Origin: Ulva prolifera
Taxonomy: Eukaryota > Chlorophyta > Ulvophyceae > Ulvales > Ulvaceae
Assembly: GCA_023078555.1 (NCBI GenBank)
Contig: CM041197.1
Coordinates: 6,841,810-6,905,809, forward strand
Direction of reading: 5' to 3'
DNA: 64,000 bases
Each line of letters opens with the position of its first letter. Position 1 is the first letter of the stretch. Of this stretch, positions 39,791 through 49,689 are shown one piece after another. Position numbers and translations under genes: made by a program. The notes beneath the pieces are model-generated. The model saw only the letters and a program-made list of their open reading frames with translations, made no database searches and was not told where the DNA came from.

Positions 39791-39792
39791 TT
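39791..39792. other. Left flank of the putative 2-bp target duplication (TT)
   Basis: An intact satellite B unit reads GGTGCATTCGTGTTTG at this point. The left flank stops at GGTGCATT, then the element begins. The right flank restarts at TTCGTGTTTG (51468). With element ends taken flush with the inverted repeats, TT is duplicated. If the first C of the module is instead counted as flank, the shared bases are TTC. The assignment is therefore 2 or 3 bp. Confidence 0.5.
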
Positions 39793-39799
39793 CTGGGTG

Positions 39800-39815
39800 C
39801 CGCAAAAACATAGCA
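39800..39815 (+). repeat. Terminal inverted repeat core, outer left end
   Basis: The 16-bp core CCGCAAAAACATAGCA starts 7 bp inside the outer left end of the composite. Its exact reverse complement lies at 40893-40908, at the other end of the same module, and at 51445-51460, near the outer right end of the composite. A same-strand copy is at 50352-50367. Confidence 0.9.
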
Positions 39816-40112
39816 GTTGCCGCGATCGACATTCTGCAATGATCACCCGGACGTTCCGCATCCAGACCTGGGCAAGATATCGGCAAGGCCTATCCCGAAA
39901 TATTTGTGCTCCCGCTTGAACAATGCTCGAGTGTACTGCTTGATTTTGCTCAGCTGCGGTAACGCATTCCGTGGCGTGCGGGGAAACTCACGGTTTGAAC
40001 GTGACGCCTGAAAAGCTACTTTATGCAGTAAGATCCACCTGCAGCCGCAAGGCAGCCTTGTCTGCGGCATCACAACTGATGAATTTCGACAACGTGAACG
40101 TGTCAGCCGCAC

Positions 40113-40724
40113 TTGAGCTGCTGTCGTGACAACGTGTTGCTCAACACATGTGGCATGCATGGGCCACCTGCCATATGCTCAGGGAAATCAGTATGGTCAC
40201 CATTACAGTGTGGCAGTCAACATTCCACTTCCCGAGGCACCAGGAATATGTGTTGGCACTTGGCTGACAGAGTTGGAGGCAGCGCAGGGCTGGCATGCCT
40301 CACGCATGGCCTTGAACAAGGGCTACCTTTGAGTGGCTGTATCTCTCTGCTGGAGCCTGCAGTGACGAAAACGCAGTTTTTTGGGCCTAGACAACGCCTG
40401 GTACCTTTTCCTCAGCGCCAGCTAACTGGGAGGACTGTTGCGGATCCAGGGAACCAAAAATTACCGCAATCCGAGAAGTATGCACTGAGATATGGATTGT
40501 TGAGTGCACTTGGTCTTGGGCCCCACTTGGAGCTGCACCGAGAGCCCGACTACACGAGCACGCAGATCTGCGGCTGCGTCGCGACGAGGCGCGCTACTGC
40601 GCAGATGATTAGACCTTTATCTATAGATGCTCTGCGATCAGTTTTGTCTCCTGAATTCTTGGATGTGTTACGTGCTGCATGTCCTTCCGTGACCCATGCA
40701 TGTGGGGACCTTCAGTCCGGTTGA
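40113..40724 (+). other. Unrecognised 203-codon open frame in left module
   Basis: This is an uninterrupted frame beginning with TTG, a non-standard start. It contains no domain I recognise; the product would be Cys-rich at its N-terminus. It stays open in the second module copy (50665-51276), where one substitution changes Gln to Leu. With only 7 differences between the copies, that conservation is not evidence of selection. It overlaps the short AP2-like frame in another phase, so at most one of the two is likely to be real. Treat it as unproven. Confidence 0.15.
40159..40332 (+). pseudogene. Short AP2-like fragment, left module
   Basis: A 57-codon ATG frame ends in a stretch VGTWLTELEAAQGWHA that resembles the C-terminal part of an AP2 DNA-binding domain. 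The family pattern there is G-T-F-x-T-x-x-E-A-A-x-A-Y; here G, T, an aromatic, T, E, A, A and an aromatic fall at the right spacing. The preceding HHYSVAVNIPLP may be the beta strands. The frame is much shorter than a full AP2 protein and the usual basic N-terminal strand motif is not clear, so it could be a relic, an exon or chance. AP2 domains are known in plant and algal regulators and in some homing endonucleases. The second module has the same frame at 50711-50884 with Arg to Pro near the end. Confidence 0.25.
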
Positions 40725-40892
40725 GATGCACCACGTCAGCTCGACACTGAGACTCGGACGTCCACCGCTACGCCGACAAATGTCCCAGCATGGATTCCTT
40801 GCACGGCTGTCGGTATCCTCGGGGCGCTGGTAGTATAGTCTACGCCGCCGCCGGCTGTAAGGGCGTATCTCTGACGAGGCCGCTGATTCACG

Positions 40893-40908
40893 TGCTATGT
40901 TTTTGCGG
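40893..40908 (-). repeat. Terminal inverted repeat core, inner end of left module
   Basis: This is the reverse complement of the 16-bp core CCGCAAAAACATAGCA, placed 7 bp from the inner end of the left module. It shows that the module itself, not only the composite, has inverted-repeat ends. Confidence 0.9.
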
Positions 40909-40943
40909 GAGCCTGTGCGTTGGGCTGCCAAGCATCACACAAG

Positions 40944-40972
40944 GTTGGCTGCCGCAATATAAACGAGCCAAC
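40944..40972 (+). promoter_or_regulatory. TATA box inside an inverted repeat upstream of the transposase
   Basis: A perfect TATAAA (40958-40963) lies 72 bp before the transposase ATG and 43 bp after the left module ends. It is centred in an inverted repeat with 7-bp perfect arms, GTTGGCT at 40944-40950 and AGCCAAC at 40966-40972, and a 15-bp spacer. The arms could be an operator-like site or chance. The position fits a core promoter for the downstream gene. No transcript data are available. Confidence 0.45.
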
Positions 40973-41029
40973 GTACTCATATATATTCAAAAATCTGATC
41001 CCGAGAGTCTTGACGCACATGCATGAGCT

Positions 41030-42136
41030 ATGCCAGCTTTACCGCTCGAGCAGCGAGTCGCTATTCAGCAGCTCCACCGCCTGGGAATCGCACACGGCAA
41101 GATTGCGAAGGATCTCGTCGTGCACATATCGACAGTCAAGAGATGGGCAGCGAGGGACGACAAGACCGGCTCTGTTGCCCTGGGCACGTCTCCCGGGCGG
41201 CGTCGACTGCTCTCACGGGCAGTGTGCCAGAGAGCTCTGGGTCTGCTCCTGTCGGGAGAAGCTGGTGGCGCAAGGTTCGTCGCTATGCAGATCTTCAGTG
41301 AGGGGCTGTCAACAGTGCGCGTCTCGCCGTGCACGCTGATTCGTGCCGTCAAGCGCTACACTGCTGAGAAGGGCGAGACCCTCATGTGCTTGCGTGGCAG
41401 ACCGCCAAAGGTGATGACTGTGCTCACGCGCGCTAAGCGCAAGCAGTTCGCATCCAAGAACCTCGGCCGCAGCTGGAAGCACGTGATAATCACCGACCGT
41501 TGTCGCTTCTATTTTAGGTTTCCGGGGTCGCGTGTTTCTCGAACGCGCTGGGCTTTGAGGTCGTTGAAGCACGCAGAGGGCGTGTTCACTCCGAACAAGC
41601 CCATGTGCTACAATGTTTATGGTGGCATTACTCGCTATGGTGTGACCAAACTGCATGCAGTGACTGGCACCAGCAAGAGGAAGTCTGTGTACACAAACCA
41701 GAAGGGCCAGGTGGCCAGGAATATCACCAAGGGTGAGTATAGGGATGTTTTACAGAGCACTCTGCTGAAGGAGGGCAGGAGGATTTTTTCAGGCCAAGGC
41801 ATGCATGGCTTTGTGCTGCAGCAAGACAATGATCCTTGCCACACTGCAGCTCAGGGCGTGGTCCAGGCCTGGAATGCAAAGCCTCGTGGTGGGGTGGTGA
41901 CTGTTTTGCAGCAGTGGCCAGGAAATTCTCCAGATTTGAGTCCTATTGAGAACGTGTGGGCGTGGGTGGATGCTGAGGTGGCACAGCAGGGCTGCTCAAC
42001 TTTTGAAAATTTTTGCAAGGAAGTGGATAAGACATTTGCAAGGATCCCTGGGACAATGCTAGAGAACCTGTTTGATTCAATTCCTGAGAGACTGCAGAGA
42101 TGCCTTGACCTTGATGGGCACAAGACAGGGTGGTAA
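41030..42136 (+). CDS. Tc1/mariner-type transposase (DDE, 368 aa)
   Basis: The product is a cut-and-paste transposase acting in the nucleus on DNA ends. Residues about 5-45 form a first helix-turn-helix (VHISTVKRWAA as recognition part) and about 60-110 a second, followed by a GRPPK linker (122-127). The catalytic domain shows D156 in VIITDRCRFYF, D266 in VLQQDNDPCH and E307 in the WPGNSPDLSPIENVW motif; YNVYGGITRYGV (194-205) is also typical. All three acidic residues are present and the frame has no stop or shift, so it may be active. There are 40 residues between D266 and E307 rather than the usual 34. The ATG is chosen because an in-frame TGA lies two codons upstream. No introns are apparent. 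The first half is more GC-rich than the second. I found no convincing inverted repeats or TA duplication closely flanking the gene. Confidence 0.93.
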   Translation: MPALPLEQRVAIQQLHRLGIAHGKIAKDLVVHISTVKRWAARDDKTGSVALGTSPGRRRLLSRAVCQRALGLLLSGEAGGARFVAMQIFSEGLSTVRVSPCTLIRAVKRYTAEKGETLMCLRGRPPKVMTVLTRAKRKQFASKNLGRSWKHVIITDRCRFYFRFPGSRVSRTRWALRSLKHAEGVFTPNKPMCYNVYGGITRYGVTKLHAVTGTSKRKSVYTNQKGQVARNITKGEYRDVLQSTLLKEGRRIFSGQGMHGFVLQQDNDPCHTAAQGVVQAWNAKPRGGVVTVLQQWPGNSPDLSPIENVWAWVDAEVAQQGCSTFENFCKEVDKTFARIPGTMLENLFDSIPERLQRCLDLDGHKTGW

Positions 42137-42519
42137 GAGGGAGGTGGTGCATGGCCATGTGGAGGGCACCTACTGTGTCTGACACTCTGTGTGTACACAG
42201 ACTTGTAAACTAACAATAGGATGCCTGCTAGCCATCACTGCTGCAATATATCATGCACTGTTATCATCTGAGGTCATCTAGTTGTGAATCAATTGCATGA
42301 TCACCAATCAGGATGGCTTTTAAATAGAGTGAAGCCCACAAGCAGCTGGCCTCATGCAAAACCAAGCAGCACAATCTGCACCAAGCATGCTGCATGCTCA
42401 CATTCATACATGCACAGTCATGTTGGATCACCACAGATATGTCTTGCATGTACTGTGGTGGCAGTTCCTGATCACAGGCTGCTGATTCAGATGAGTGAGG
42501 AGGATCACAGCAGGAGTCT
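42137..42519. other. Transposase 3' flank, unique sequence
   Basis: About 380 bp lie between the stop codon and the first recognisable satellite C sequence. They hold the TGTAA motif and TG/CA-rich, TGCATG-rich sequence of the same flavour as satellite C. I see no further gene and no inverted repeat that would close the transposase unit here. Short open frames on both strands show nothing recognisable. Confidence 0.6.
42204..42208 (+). terminator. Possible TGTAA polyadenylation signal
   Basis: TGTAA occurs 68 bp after the transposase stop codon, within ACTTGTAAAC. TGTAA is the established poly(A) signal of chlorophyte green algae. No AATAAA lies in the first 100 bp downstream. A five-base match is weak evidence by itself. 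Confidence 0.3.
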
Positions 42520-42800
42520 TCCTTGCTGAGCAAGAGCACAGCCCCTTGCTTGTAGAGTGCCCATCACACCTGTGCCAGTGCATGCAGCACCTGCCTCCCA
42601 AGACCTCTGCAGACCCTGTCCTCTTGACACACACACAATAGAGGACTCATGTGCTCACCTGCCAAGTGGCTGCAGCTAATTGTGTCAGGGGAGGATGCAA
42701 GCATTGATGGCAGTGGGTTGGTGTGCATTCACCCAACACCCATGCTGTCAGCCCAATCTGGCACTAGCATGATAGGCCTGAGGCACTCAGTGGAACAGGA
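42520..42800. repeat. Divergent left-edge monomer of satellite C
   Basis: Recognisable but degraded satellite C sequence: TGCCAGTGCATGCAGCACCTGCC is followed by CAATAGAGGACTCATGTG in place of CTAGTGGACTAATATG, and by GGATGCAAGCATTG in place of GGATGCATGCACTG. It becomes typical by about 42800. Upstream of about 42520 similarity fades out. Confidence 0.7.
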
Positions 42801-44243
42801 TACATTCCTGAGGTCTCTGTGATGTTCCTGGTGTGTGTGTGCATGGTGGATGGTGGTGCTGCCACTCTGAAAGGTGCTGGTGAGCTGTGCTGCTTGTGAA
42901 AGCACAAGGCCTCCATGGGCTTGGCCAGTGCATGCAGCACCTGCCTCCCCAGACCTGTGCAGACCCTGCCCTCTTGATACACACCTACTAGTGGACGAAT
43001 ATGTTCACCTGCCAAGTGGCTGCAGCAGATTGTGTCAGGAGAGGATGCATGCACTGATGGCAGTGGCTTGGTGTGCATTCACCCAACACCCATGCTGTCA
43101 GCCCCATCTGGCACTGGCATGATAGGCCTGAGGCACTCAGTGAAACAGGATACATTCCTGAGGTCTCTGTGATGTTCCTGGTGTGTGTGTGCATGGTGGA
43201 TGGTGGTGCTGCCACTCTGAAAGGTGCTGGTGAGCTGTGCTGCTTGTGAAAGCACAAGGCCTCCATGGGCTTGGCCAGTGCATGCAGCACCTGCCTCCCC
43301 AGGCCTGTGCAGACCCTGCCCTCTTGATACACACCTACTAGTGGACTAATATGTTCACCTGCCAAGTGGCTGCAGCAGATTGTGTCAGGAGAGGATGCAT
43401 GCACTGATGGCAGTGGCTTGGTGTGCATTCACCCAACACCCATGCTGTCAGCCCCATCTGGCACTGGCATGATAGGCCTGAGGCACTCAGTGAAACAGGA
43501 TACATTCCTGAGGTCTCTGTGATGTTCCTGGTGTGTGTGTGCATGGTGGATGGTGGTGCTGCCACTCTGAAAGGTGCTGGTGAGCTGTGCTGCTTGTGAA
43601 AGCACAAGGCCTCCATGGGCTTGGCCAGTGCATGCAGCACCTGCCTCCCCAGACCTGTGCAGACCCTGCCCTCTTGATACACACCTACTAGTGGACTAAT
43701 ATGTTCACCTGCCAAGTGGCTGCAGCAGATTGTGTCAGGAGAGGATGCATGCACTGATGGCAGTGGCTTGGTGTGCATTCACCCAACACCCATGCTGTCA
43801 GCCCCATCTGGCACTGGCATGATAGGCCTGAGGCACTCAGTGAAACAGGATACATTCCTGAGGTCTCTGTGATGTTCCTGGTGTGTGTGTGTGCATGGTG
43901 GATGGTGGTGCTGCCACTCTGGAAGGTGCTGGTGAGCTGTGCTGCTTGTGAAAGCACAAGGCCTCCATGGGCTTGGCCAGTGCATGCAGCACCTGCCTCC
44001 CCAGACCTGTGCAGACCCTGCCCTCTTGATAAACACCTACTAGTGGACTAATATGTTCACCTGCCAAGTGGCTGCAGCTGATTGTGTCAGGGGAGGATGC
44101 ATGCACTGCTGGCAGTGGCTTGGTGTGCATTCACCCAACACCCATGCTGTCAGCCCCATCTGGCACTGGCATGATAGGCCTGAGGCACTCAGTGAAACAG
44201 GATACATTCCTGAGGTCTCTGTGATGTTCCTGGTGTGTGTGTG

Positions 44244-45637
44244 CATGGTGGATGGTGGTGCTGCCACTCTGGAAGGTGCTGGTGAGCTGTGCTGCTTGTG
44301 AAAGCACAAGGCCTCCATGGGCTTGGCCAGTGCATGCAGCATCTGCCTCCCCAGACCTGTGCAGACCCTGCCCTCTTGACACACACCTACTAGTGGACTA
44401 ATATGTTCACCTGCCAAATGGCTGCAGCTGATTGTGTCAGGGGGGATGCATGCACTGCTGGCAGTGGCTTGGTGTGCATTCACCCAACACCCATGCTGTC
44501 AGCCCAATCAGGCACTAGCATGATAGGCCTGAGGCACTCAGTGAAACATGATGCATTCCTGAGGTCTCTGTGATGTTACTGGTGTGTGTGTGTGTGTGTG
44601 CATGGTGGATGGTGGTGCTGCCACTCTGGAAGGTGCTGGTGAGCTGTGCTGCTTGTGAAAGCACAAGGCCTCCATGGGCTTGGCCAGTGCATGCAGCACC
44701 TGCCTCCCCAGACCTGTGCAGACCCTGCCCTCTTGATACACACCTACTAGTGGACTAATATGTTCACCTGCCAAGTGGCTGCAGCAGATTGTGTCAGGAG
44801 AGGATGCATGCACTGATGGCAGTGGCTTGGTGTGCATTCACCCAACACCCATGCTGTCAGCCCCATCTGGCACTGGCATGATAGGCCTGAGGCACTCAGT
44901 GAAACAGGATACATTCCCGAGGTCTCTGTGATGTTCCTGGTGTGTGTGTGCATGGTGGATGGTGGTGCTGCCACTCTGAAAGGTGCTGGTGAGCTGTGCT
45001 GCTTGTGAAAGCACAAGGCCTCCATGGGCTTGGCCAGTGCATGCAGCACCTGCCTCCCCAGACCTGTGCAGACCCTGCCCTCTTGATACACACCTACTAG
45101 TGGACTAATATGTTCACCTGCCAAGTGGCTGCAGCAGATTGTGTCAGGAGAGGATGCATGCACTGATGGCAGTGGCTTGGTGTGCATTCACCCAACACCC
45201 ATGCTGTCAGCCCCATCTGGCACTGGCATGATAGGCCTGAGGCACTCAGTGAAACAGGATACATTCCTGAGGTCTCTGTGATGTTCCTGGTGTGTGTGTG
45301 CATGGTGGATGGTGGTGCTGCCACTCTGGAAGGTGCTGGTGAGCTGTGCTGCTTGTGAAAGCACAAGGCCTCCATGGGCTTGGCCAGTGCATGCAGCATC
45401 TGCCTCCCCAGACCTGTGCAGACCCTGCCCTCTTGACACACACCTACTAGTGGACTAATATGTTCACCTGCCAAATGGCTGCAGCTGATTGTGTCAGGGG
45501 GGATGCATGCACTGCTGGCAGTGGCTTGGTGTGCATTCACCCAACACCCATGCTGTCAGCCCAATCAGGCACTAGCATGATAGGCCTGAGGCACTCAGTG
45601 AAACATGATGCATTCCCGAGGTCTCTGTGATGTTACT

Positions 45638-45670
<33 letters not shown>

Positions 45671-46631
45671 ATGGTGGATGGTGGTGCTGCCACTCTGGAA
45701 GGTGCTGGTGAGCTGTGCTGCTTGTGAAAGCACAAGGCCTCCATGGGCTTGGCCAGTGCATGCAGCACCTGCCTCCCCAGACCTGTGCAGACCCTGCCCT
45801 CTTGACACACACCTACTAGTGGACTAATATGTTCACCTGCCAAGTGGCTGCAGCTGATTGTGTCAGGGGGGATGCATGCACTGATGGCAGTGGCTTGGTG
45901 TGCATTCACCCAACACCCATGCTGTCAGCCCAATCAGGCACTAGCATGATAGGCCTGAGGCACTCAGTGAAACATGATGCATTCCTGAGGTCTCTGTGAT
46001 GTTACTGGTGTGTGTGTGCATGGTGGATGGTGGTGCTTCCACTCTGGAAGGTGCTGGTGAGCTGTGCTGCTTGTGAAAGCACAAGGCCTCCATGGGCTTG
46101 GCCAGTGCATGCAGCACCTGCCTCCCCAGACCTGTGCAGACCCTGTCCTCTTGACACACACCAACTAGTGGACTAATATGTTCACCTGCCAAGTGGCTGC
46201 AGCTGATTGTGTCAGGGGAGGATGCATGCACTGCTGGCAGTGGCTTGGTGTGCATTCACCCAACACCCATGCTGTCAGCCCAATCTGGCACTGGCATGAT
46301 AGGCCTGAGGCACTCAGTGAAACAGGATACATTCCTGAGGTCTCTGTGATGTTCCTGGTGTGTGTGTGCATGGTGGATGGTGGTGCTGCCACTCTGGAAG
46401 GTGCTGGTGAGCTGTGCTGCTTGTGAAAGCACAAGGCCTCCATGGGCTTGGCCAGTGCATGCAGCACCTGCCTCCCCAGACCTGTGCAGACCCTGTCCTC
46501 TTGACACACACCAACTAGTGGACTAATATGTTCACCTGCCAAGTGGCTGCAGCTGATTGTGTCAGGGGAGGATGCATGCACTGCTGGCAGTGGCTTGGTG
46601 CGCATTCACCCAACACCCATGCTGTCAGCCC
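44244..46631. repeat. 2,388-bp duplicated segment of satellite C, copy 1
   Basis: This is repeated at 46721-49108 with a constant offset of 2,477 bp, about seven units. All spot checks matched, including unusual features such as the long GT run, GGGGGGATGC, and TGCTTCCACTC in place of TGCTGCCACTC. The left limit is set by a 2-bp length difference in the GT run just before 44244. The right limit is the A/C difference at 46632/49109. Confidence 0.85.
45639..45669. repeat. Expanded (GT)15 microsatellite in satellite C
   Basis: The GT run, 11-13 bases in most satellite C units, is 31 bases here. An equally long copy lies at 48116-48146, inside the partner of the 2,388-bp duplication, so expansion came before duplication. 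Intermediate 19-base runs are at 44582-44600 and 47059-47077. Confidence 0.95.
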
Positions 46632-46720
46632 AATCAGGCACTAGCATGATAGGCCTGAGGCACTCAGTGGAACAGGATACATTCCTGAGGTCTCTGTGAT
46701 GTTCCTGGTGTGTGTGTGTG

Positions 46721-48114
46721 CATGGTGGATGGTGGTGCTGCCACTCTGGAAGGTGCTGGTGAGCTGTGCTGCTTGTGAAAGCACAAGGCCTCCATGGGCT
46801 TGGCCAGTGCATGCAGCATCTGCCTCCCCAGACCTGTGCAGACCCTGCCCTCTTGACACACACCTACTAGTGGACTAATATGTTCACCTGCCAAATGGCT
46901 GCAGCTGATTGTGTCAGGGGGGATGCATGCACTGCTGGCAGTGGCTTGGTGTGCATTCACCCAACACCCATGCTGTCAGCCCAATCAGGCACTAGCATGA
47001 TAGGCCTGAGGCACTCAGTGAAACATGATGCATTCCTGAGGTCTCTGTGATGTTACTGGTGTGTGTGTGTGTGTGTGCATGGTGGATGGTGGTGCTGCCA
47101 CTCTGGAAGGTGCTGGTGAGCTGTGCTGCTTGTGAAAGCACAAGGCCTCCATGGGCTTGGCCAGTGCATGCAGCACCTGCCTCCCCAGACCTGTGCAGAC
47201 CCTGCCCTCTTGATACACACCTACTAGTGGACTAATATGTTCACCTGCCAAGTGGCTGCAGCAGATTGTGTCAGGAGAGGATGCATGCACTGATGGCAGT
47301 GGCTTGGTGTGCATTCACCCAACACCCATGCTGTCAGCCCCATCTGGCACTGGCATGATAGGCCTGAGGCACTCAGTGAAACAGGATACATTCCCGAGGT
47401 CTCTGTGATGTTCCTGGTGTGTGTGTGCATGGTGGATGGTGGTGCTGCCACTCTGAAAGGTGCTGGTGAGCTGTGCTGCTTGTGAAAGCACAAGGCCTCC
47501 ATGGGCTTGGCCAGTGCATGCAGCACCTGCCTCCCCAGACCTGTGCAGACCCTGCCCTCTTGATACACACCTACTAGTGGACTAATATGTTCACCTGCCA
47601 AGTGGCTGCAGCAGATTGTGTCAGGAGAGGATGCATGCACTGATGGCAGTGGCTTGGTGTGCATTCACCCAACACCCATGCTGTCAGCCCCATCTGGCAC
47701 TGGCATGATAGGCCTGAGGCACTCAGTGAAACAGGATACATTCCTGAGGTCTCTGTGATGTTCCTGGTGTGTGTGTGCATGGTGGATGGTGGTGCTGCCA
47801 CTCTGGAAGGTGCTGGTGAGCTGTGCTGCTTGTGAAAGCACAAGGCCTCCATGGGCTTGGCCAGTGCATGCAGCATCTGCCTCCCCAGACCTGTGCAGAC
47901 CCTGCCCTCTTGACACACACCTACTAGTGGACTAATATGTTCACCTGCCAAATGGCTGCAGCTGATTGTGTCAGGGGGGATGCATGCACTGCTGGCAGTG
48001 GCTTGGTGTGCATTCACCCAACACCCATGCTGTCAGCCCAATCAGGCACTAGCATGATAGGCCTGAGGCACTCAGTGAAACATGATGCATTCCCGAGGTC
48101 TCTGTGATGTTACT

Positions 48115-48147
<33 letters not shown>

Positions 48148-49108
48148 ATGGTGGATGGTGGTGCTGCCACTCTGGAAGGTGCTGGTGAGCTGTGCTGCTT
48201 GTGAAAGCACAAGGCCTCCATGGGCTTGGCCAGTGCATGCAGCACCTGCCTCCCCAGACCTGTGCAGACCCTGCCCTCTTGACACACACCTACTAGTGGA
48301 CTAATATGTTCACCTGCCAAGTGGCTGCAGCTGATTGTGTCAGGGGGGATGCATGCACTGATGGCAGTGGCTTGGTGTGCATTCACCCAACACCCATGCT
48401 GTCAGCCCAATCAGGCACTAGCATGATAGGCCTGAGGCACTCAGTGAAACATGATGCATTCCTGAGGTCTCTGTGATGTTACTGGTGTGTGTGTGCATGG
48501 TGGATGGTGGTGCTTCCACTCTGGAAGGTGCTGGTGAGCTGTGCTGCTTGTGAAAGCACAAGGCCTCCATGGGCTTGGCCAGTGCATGCAGCACCTGCCT
48601 CCCCAGACCTGTGCAGACCCTGTCCTCTTGACACACACCAACTAGTGGACTAATATGTTCACCTGCCAAGTGGCTGCAGCTGATTGTGTCAGGGGAGGAT
48701 GCATGCACTGCTGGCAGTGGCTTGGTGTGCATTCACCCAACACCCATGCTGTCAGCCCAATCTGGCACTGGCATGATAGGCCTGAGGCACTCAGTGAAAC
48801 AGGATACATTCCTGAGGTCTCTGTGATGTTCCTGGTGTGTGTGTGCATGGTGGATGGTGGTGCTGCCACTCTGGAAGGTGCTGGTGAGCTGTGCTGCTTG
48901 TGAAAGCACAAGGCCTCCATGGGCTTGGCCAGTGCATGCAGCACCTGCCTCCCCAGACCTGTGCAGACCCTGTCCTCTTGACACACACCAACTAGTGGAC
49001 TAATATGTTCACCTGCCAAGTGGCTGCAGCTGATTGTGTCAGGGGAGGATGCATGCACTGCTGGCAGTGGCTTGGTGCGCATTCACCCAACACCCATGCT
49101 GTCAGCCC
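46721..49108. repeat. 2,388-bp duplicated segment of satellite C, copy 2
   Basis: This is the second copy of the seven-unit segment that starts at 44244. Equal GT-run lengths in both copies (19 and 31 bases) show that little time has passed since the duplication, because such runs change length easily. Confidence 0.85.
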
Positions 49109-49689
49109 CATCTGGCACTGGCATGATAGGCCTGAGGCACTCAGTGAAACAGGATACATTCCTGAGGTCTCTGTGATGTTCCTGGTGTGTGTGTGCATGG
49201 TGTATGGTGGTGCTGCCACTCTGGAAGGTGCTGGTGAGCTGTGCTGCTTGTGAAAGCACAAGGCCTCCATGGGCTTGGCCAGTGCATGCAGCACCTGCCT
49301 CCCCAGACCTGTGCAGACCCTGCCCTCTTGATAACCACCAACTAGTGGACTAATATGTTCACCTGCCAAGTGGCTGCAGCTGATTGTGTCAGGGGAGGAT
49401 GCATGCACTGCTGGCAGTGGCTTGGTGTGCATTCACCCAACACCCATGCTGTCAGCCCCATCTGGCACTGGCATGATAGGCCTGCGGCACTCAGTGAAAA
49501 AGGATACATTCCTGAGGTCTCTGTGATGTTCCTGGTGTGTGTGTGCATGGTGTATGGTGGTGCTGCCACTCTGGAAGGTGCTGGTGAGCTGTGCTGCTTG
49601 TGAAAGCACAAGGCCTCCATGGGCTTGGCCAGTGCATGCAGCATCTGCCTCCCCAGACCTGTGCAGACCCTGCCCTCTTGACACAAACA

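Larger units (their letters stand above)
21833..39792. repeat. Satellite B tandem array, left block (162/184-bp units)
   Basis: Units run from TTTGAGGACGTCCTGGTG to GGTGCATTCGTG. They come as 162-bp units (for example 22684-22845) and 184-bp units (for example 22132-22315) that carry an extra 22 bp around GTTGTCCATGCACGCCATGTG. Roughly 105 units fit this block. Each unit has two or so CACGTG motifs, a perfect AGGACGTCCT palindrome in most copies, and a TCCTGG-TGT-CCAGGA hairpin. Front, middle and rear segments each exist in two forms that are combined in several ways. All units have the same orientation. Minus-strand open frames of up to 411 residues (25618-26853) arise because 162 is a multiple of three and are not genes. 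Confidence 0.97.
39793..40915. mobile_element. 1,123-bp terminal module, left copy
   Basis: The module begins CTGGGTGCCGC and ends GGGAGCCTG. Its 23-bp ends are inverted repeats matching at 20 of 23 positions: a perfect 16-bp core CCGCAAAAACATAGCA at 39800-39815, inverted at 40893-40908, with mismatches only among the outer seven bases. The copy at 50345-51467 has the same length and differs at 7 sites that I counted (99.4 percent identity), so the pair is young or converted. No transposase motif is visible inside. It carries an unrecognised 203-codon open frame and a short AP2-like frame. By structure it is a non-autonomous inverted-repeat element or a transposon end module. A long terminal repeat is less likely, since there is no TG...CA end and no reverse transcriptase between the copies. 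Confidence 0.8.

Noticed and set aside
41030-42136. Bacterial IS630 insertion sequence
   Set aside because: The protein family is related, but the surroundings are eukaryotic-type satellites with a TATA box, and no compact IS with flanking inverted repeats and TA duplication is visible.
40917-42519. Separate Tc1/mariner element with its own inverted repeats around the transposase gene
   Set aside because: I compared both flanks for inverted similarity and found none. An 8-bp TGCCGCAA match near 40949 to the module end is too short to count.
43338-43778. Minus-strand 146-codon frames repeated through satellite C
   Set aside because: They recur every 350 bp with the unit, overlap each other in several phases and show no domain.
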